Shown one piece after another: positions 61,534-64,000 of a stretch of DNA of 64,000 bases; position 1 is the stretch's first letter, and the number at the start of each line of letters is the position of its first letter. Under the pieces are notes generated by a model. It did not search any database. It worked only from the letters and a program-made list of their open reading frames with translations, and was not told the origin of the DNA. The DNA is taken from the NCBI GenBank assembly GCA_900752065.1, contig CAADTT010000078.1, forward strand, positions 62,001-126,000. The letters are read 5' to 3'. The translations under genes and the position numbers were made by a program. This DNA comes from Lachnospiraceae bacterium. GTDB lineage: Bacteria; Bacillota; Clostridia; Lachnospirales; Lachnospiraceae.

Positions 61534-64000
61534 CTACGCAAAATCAAACAGCGACAACTGGTTTGACTCCGGCAGATCTCCCAGCAATCCCAGTTCATCC
61601 ATCAGGTCGATCACCGTCTTGCTGACCTTCGTTCTGCTGCGGAAGTCATCTTTTGACAGGAAGGGACCGTCCTTCGCAGCCTCCACCACAGCCTCCGCCG
61701 CCTTGTCTCCCAGACCGTCAATGCTGCTCAAAGAAGGCATCAGCTTCCCGTCCACGATCTGGAACCGGCTCGCCTCCGCCCTGTAGATATCGATTGGCGT
61801 AAATGCAAAGCCTCTGGCGTACATCTCCCGAACGCTCTTCATATCCTTTACTGTGTCCTGCTCCTTACTGGTCAGTCCATCGCCCCGCCTCTGGTAATCT
61901 GCCAGATGACGTTCCAGCTTCTCCGGTCCCTGACACATCAGCTCATAGCTGAACGCCGATGCACGGATGCTGAAATACGCCGCATAGTACGCCAGCGGGT
62001 AGAACACCTTACAGTAGGCGATACGGTACGCCATCATGACGTATGCCGCCGCATGAGCCTTCGGAAACATGTATTTGATCTTCTTGCAGGACCAGATATA
62101 CCAGTCCGGCACGCCATGCTTTGTCATCTCCTCCTCCCACTCGGGTTTCAGTCCCTTTCCCTTCCTGACGCTCTCCATGATGGTAAAGCTCTCTTCACTG
62201 TCCAGCCCCATATGAATCAGATAGGTCATGATATCGTCACGGGTACAGATAGCGGTGGAAATCGTTGCCTTCCCCTCCTGGATCAGCGTCTGTGCATTTC
62301 CCAGCCACACATCCGTACCGTGGGACAATCCGGAAATACGCACCAGATCAGAGAAAGACTTCGGTTTCGTGTCCCCGAGCATCTGGATAACAAACTCCGT
62401 GCCAAACTCCGGAATACCAAGAGAGCCCAGCGGACAGCCGCCGATCTGTTCCGGCGTGATGTGAAGCGCCTGCGTGCTGGTAAACAGGGACATAACCTCC
62501 GGGTCGTCCAGAGGAATCTTCTTGGCATCCAGCCCGGTCAGATCCTCCAGCATACGGATCATGGTCGGATCATCGTGTCCCAGAATATCCAGCTTCAGCA
62601 GGTTGTGGTCAATGGAGTGGTAGTCAAAATGCGTGGTGATGATGTCTGTCGTCTGGTCATTTGCCGGGTGCTGCACCGGAGTGAAGGAGTAGATCTCCTC
62701 CCCCAGCGGAAGCACGATGATGCCGCCGGGGTGCTGCCCGGTAGTCCTTCTGACTCCCACGCAGCCCTGTACGATCCGGTTGATCTCACAGACACGCTTT
62801 CTCTGTCCACGCTCCTCAAAATAATTTTTCACATAGCCAAACGCCGTCTTATCCGCCAGCGTACCGATGGTGCCCGCCCGGAAGGTCTGACCCTTTCCGA
62901 AAATAACCTCCGTGTAGCGGTGGGCGTTTCCCTGATAATCGCCGGAAAAGTTCAGGTCGATATCCGGCTCCTTGTTCCCCTTAAATCCAAGGAACGTCTC
63001 GAAGGGAATATCAAATCCCTCCTTCATCAGCATGGCACCGCAGTTCGGGCAGACCTTATCCGGCATGTCACAGCCCGCCCCTCCGGAATATTTCTTTACA
63101 TCCTCCGAATCAAACTCCGAATAATGACATTCCTTACAGTAATAGTGGGGGCTTAGCGGGTTTACCTCTGTAATTCCCGCCATAGTTGCCACGAAGGAGG
63201 AGCCTACGGAGCCGCGGGAGCCTACCAGATAGCCGTCCTCATTAGACTTCCACACCAACTTCTGGGCGATGATATACATCACGGCAAAGCCGTTGGATAT
63301 GATAGAGTTCAGCTCCCTTTCCAGACGTTCCGTCACCACCCCCGGCAACTCATCCCCATAGATCTCATGCGCTCTGTCATAGCAGATCCTCCTCAGATCC
63401 TTATCGGAGTTTTCGATGACCGGCGGGCATTTATCAGGGCGCACCGGAGAGATTTTCTCACACATATCCGCGATCTTATTCGTATTGGTGATCACGATCT
63501 CCTCCGCCTTCTCACTCCCCAGATAAGAAAACTCCGCCAGCATCTCCTCCGTCGTCCGCAGATAGAGAGGAGCCTGGTCATCTGCATCCGCAAAGCCCTT
63601 TCCCGTCATGATGATCCTTCGGTAGACCTCGTCCTCCGGGTTCAGGAAATGCACGTCGCAGGTGGCCACCACAGGCTTTTTGAACTGCTCCCCCAGCTTC
63701 ACGATCTTTTTGTTGATCTCGATCAGGTCTTCCCTTGAGGTCACATTTTCAATCCTGTCGCTGGCGATCATAAACTCATTATTTCCCAGCGGCTGGATCT
63801 CCAGATAATCATAGAAATTCACAAGTCTGGCAATCTCCTGATCGGAGCGTCCGTTCAGGATCGCCTGATACAGCTCTCCCGCCTCGCATGCCGAACCGAT
63901 GAGCAGTCCTTCCCGGTTCTCCAGAAATACGCTTTTCGGGATCAGCGGCCGTCTGTGATAATAATCCATATGGGACAGGGACACCAGACGGTACAGATTG
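61534..64000 (-). CDS. polC: DNA polymerase III PolC, C-terminal part
   Basis: About 820 codons up to the window edge; the 5' part (OB, PHP start and exonuclease) is outside. Visible are the end of the PHP region (CDVHFLNPEDEVYRRII), a zinc-binding set CKECHYSEFD..CDMPDKVCPNCGAM, the catalytic PDIDLNFSGDYQG, FGYVKNYFEERGQ, and the late AYRIAYCKVFYPLAYYAAYF segment, all specific for the PolC type of low-GC Gram-positives. Replicative polymerase. Stop at 61534. Confidence 0.96.
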   Translation of the reverse strand, partial: NLYRLVSLSHMDYYHRRPLIPKSVFLENREGLLIGSACEAGELYQAILNGRSDQEIARLVNFYDYLEIQPLGNNEFMIASDRIENVTSREDLIEINKKIVKLGEQFKKPVVATCDVHFLNPEDEVYRRIIMTGKGFADADDQAPLYLRTTEEMLAEFSYLGSEKAEEIVITNTNKIADMCEKISPVRPDKCPPVIENSDKDLRRICYDRAHEIYGDELPGVVTERLERELNSIISNGFAVMYIIAQKLVWKSNEDGYLVGSRGSVGSSFVATMAGITEVNPLSPHYYCKECHYSEFDSEDVKKYSGGAGCDMPDKVCPNCGAMLMKEGFDIPFETFLGFKGNKEPDIDLNFSGDYQGNAHRYTEVIFGKGQTFRAGTIGTLADKTAFGYVKNYFEERGQRKRVCEINRIVQGCVGVRRTTGQHPGGIIVLPLGEEIYSFTPVQHPANDQTTDIITTHFDYHSIDHNLLKLDILGHDDPTMIRMLEDLTGLDAKKIPLDDPEVMSLFTSTQALHITPEQIGGCPLGSLGIPEFGTEFVIQMLGDTKPKSFSDLVRISGLSHGTDVWLGNAQTLIQEGKATISTAICTRDDIMTYLIHMGLDSEESFTIMESVRKGKGLKPEWEEEMTKHGVPDWYIWSCKKIKYMFPKAHAAAYVMMAYRIAYCKVFYPLAYYAAYFSIRASAFSYELMCQGPEKLERHLADYQRRGDGLTSKEQDTVKDMKSVREMYARGFAFTPIDIYRAEASRFQIVDGKLMPSLSSIDGLGDKAAEAVVEAAKDGPFLSKDDFRSRTKVSKTVIDLMDELGLLGDLPESNQLSLFDFA

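Noticed and set aside
61906..63156. Plus-strand open frame of about 416 codons
   Set aside because: Complement of polC with no recognisable domain.
1..64000. CRISPR arrays, rRNA and tRNA genes, prophage structural genes
   Set aside because: Looked for regularly spaced repeats, CCA-ended cloverleaf-like stretches and phage gene patterns; none were convincing.

Overview
This window looks like the chromosome of an endospore-forming Firmicute of the class Clostridia, most likely a gut Lachnospiraceae. The evidence is spore genes (sigK, spoIIP, gpr, an alpha/beta SASP), PolC-type DNA polymerase III, LL-diaminopimelate aminotransferase, glutamine synthetase followed by an ANTAR regulator, the conserved Firmicute blocks holA-rpsT-gpr-spoIIP-lepA-hemW and ireB-ruvX-yrzB / trmR-trhP, strong AGGAGG ribosome sites and several TTG/GTG starts. 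The genus cannot be fixed from the sequence alone. I recognised no rRNA, tRNA or CRISPR array.

Positions 1-10620 are accessory DNA: a type I restriction-modification locus. It holds hsdR (5' end outside the window), an ADP-ribosylglycohydrolase fused in frame to HsdM, a second complete HsdM, HsdS, a tyrosine recombinase, a second HsdS, a broken third HsdS cassette, and an oppositely oriented SymE-type toxin gene framed by palindromes. It abuts a comM/yifB gene that has lost its 3' third, so the island probably entered comM. The R-M genes overlap as an operon. The recombinase and the repeats inside hsdS point to shuffling of target specificity.

Positions 10.7-31.4 kb are mostly housekeeping: truncated comM, an Sfp-type phosphopantetheinyl transferase, a PQQ-like beta-propeller protein, sigK, an AGCS symporter, and a minus-strand series ireB-ruvX-yrzB-rnj-ylbF-mltG-like-trmR-trhP. 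These are followed by mtaB, an HPr-like protein without the catalytic histidine, the prmA-rsmE-cysteine desulfurase-thiI group and a large surface protein. Several genes serve tRNA modification (trmR/trhP, mtaB, thiI with its desulfurase).

Positions 31.5-50 kb hold an SGNH hydrolase, hemW-lepA-spoIIP-gpr, rpsT, holA, a SASP, a fructose PTS operon with a DeoR regulator, a glnA-ANTAR-dapF-dapL operon joining nitrogen and lysine/cell-wall metabolism, and an NlpC/P60 hydrolase. Positions 50-64 kb hold a secreted protein, efp, a proline peptidase, aroK, a YqeG phosphatase, a patatin-like lipase, an aminotransferase, a five-gene peptide-type ABC importer and the C-terminal part of polC.

Three families of non-coding repeats lie between the genes. 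One is a 193-195 nt element with 16-nt terminal inverted repeats and perfect 8-bp target duplications (two copies). One is a very short GTAAC...GTTAC palindrome, also with 8-bp duplications (three copies, one perfect). One is a 109-112 nt element with two hairpins whose stems differ in sequence but keep pairing (two copies).
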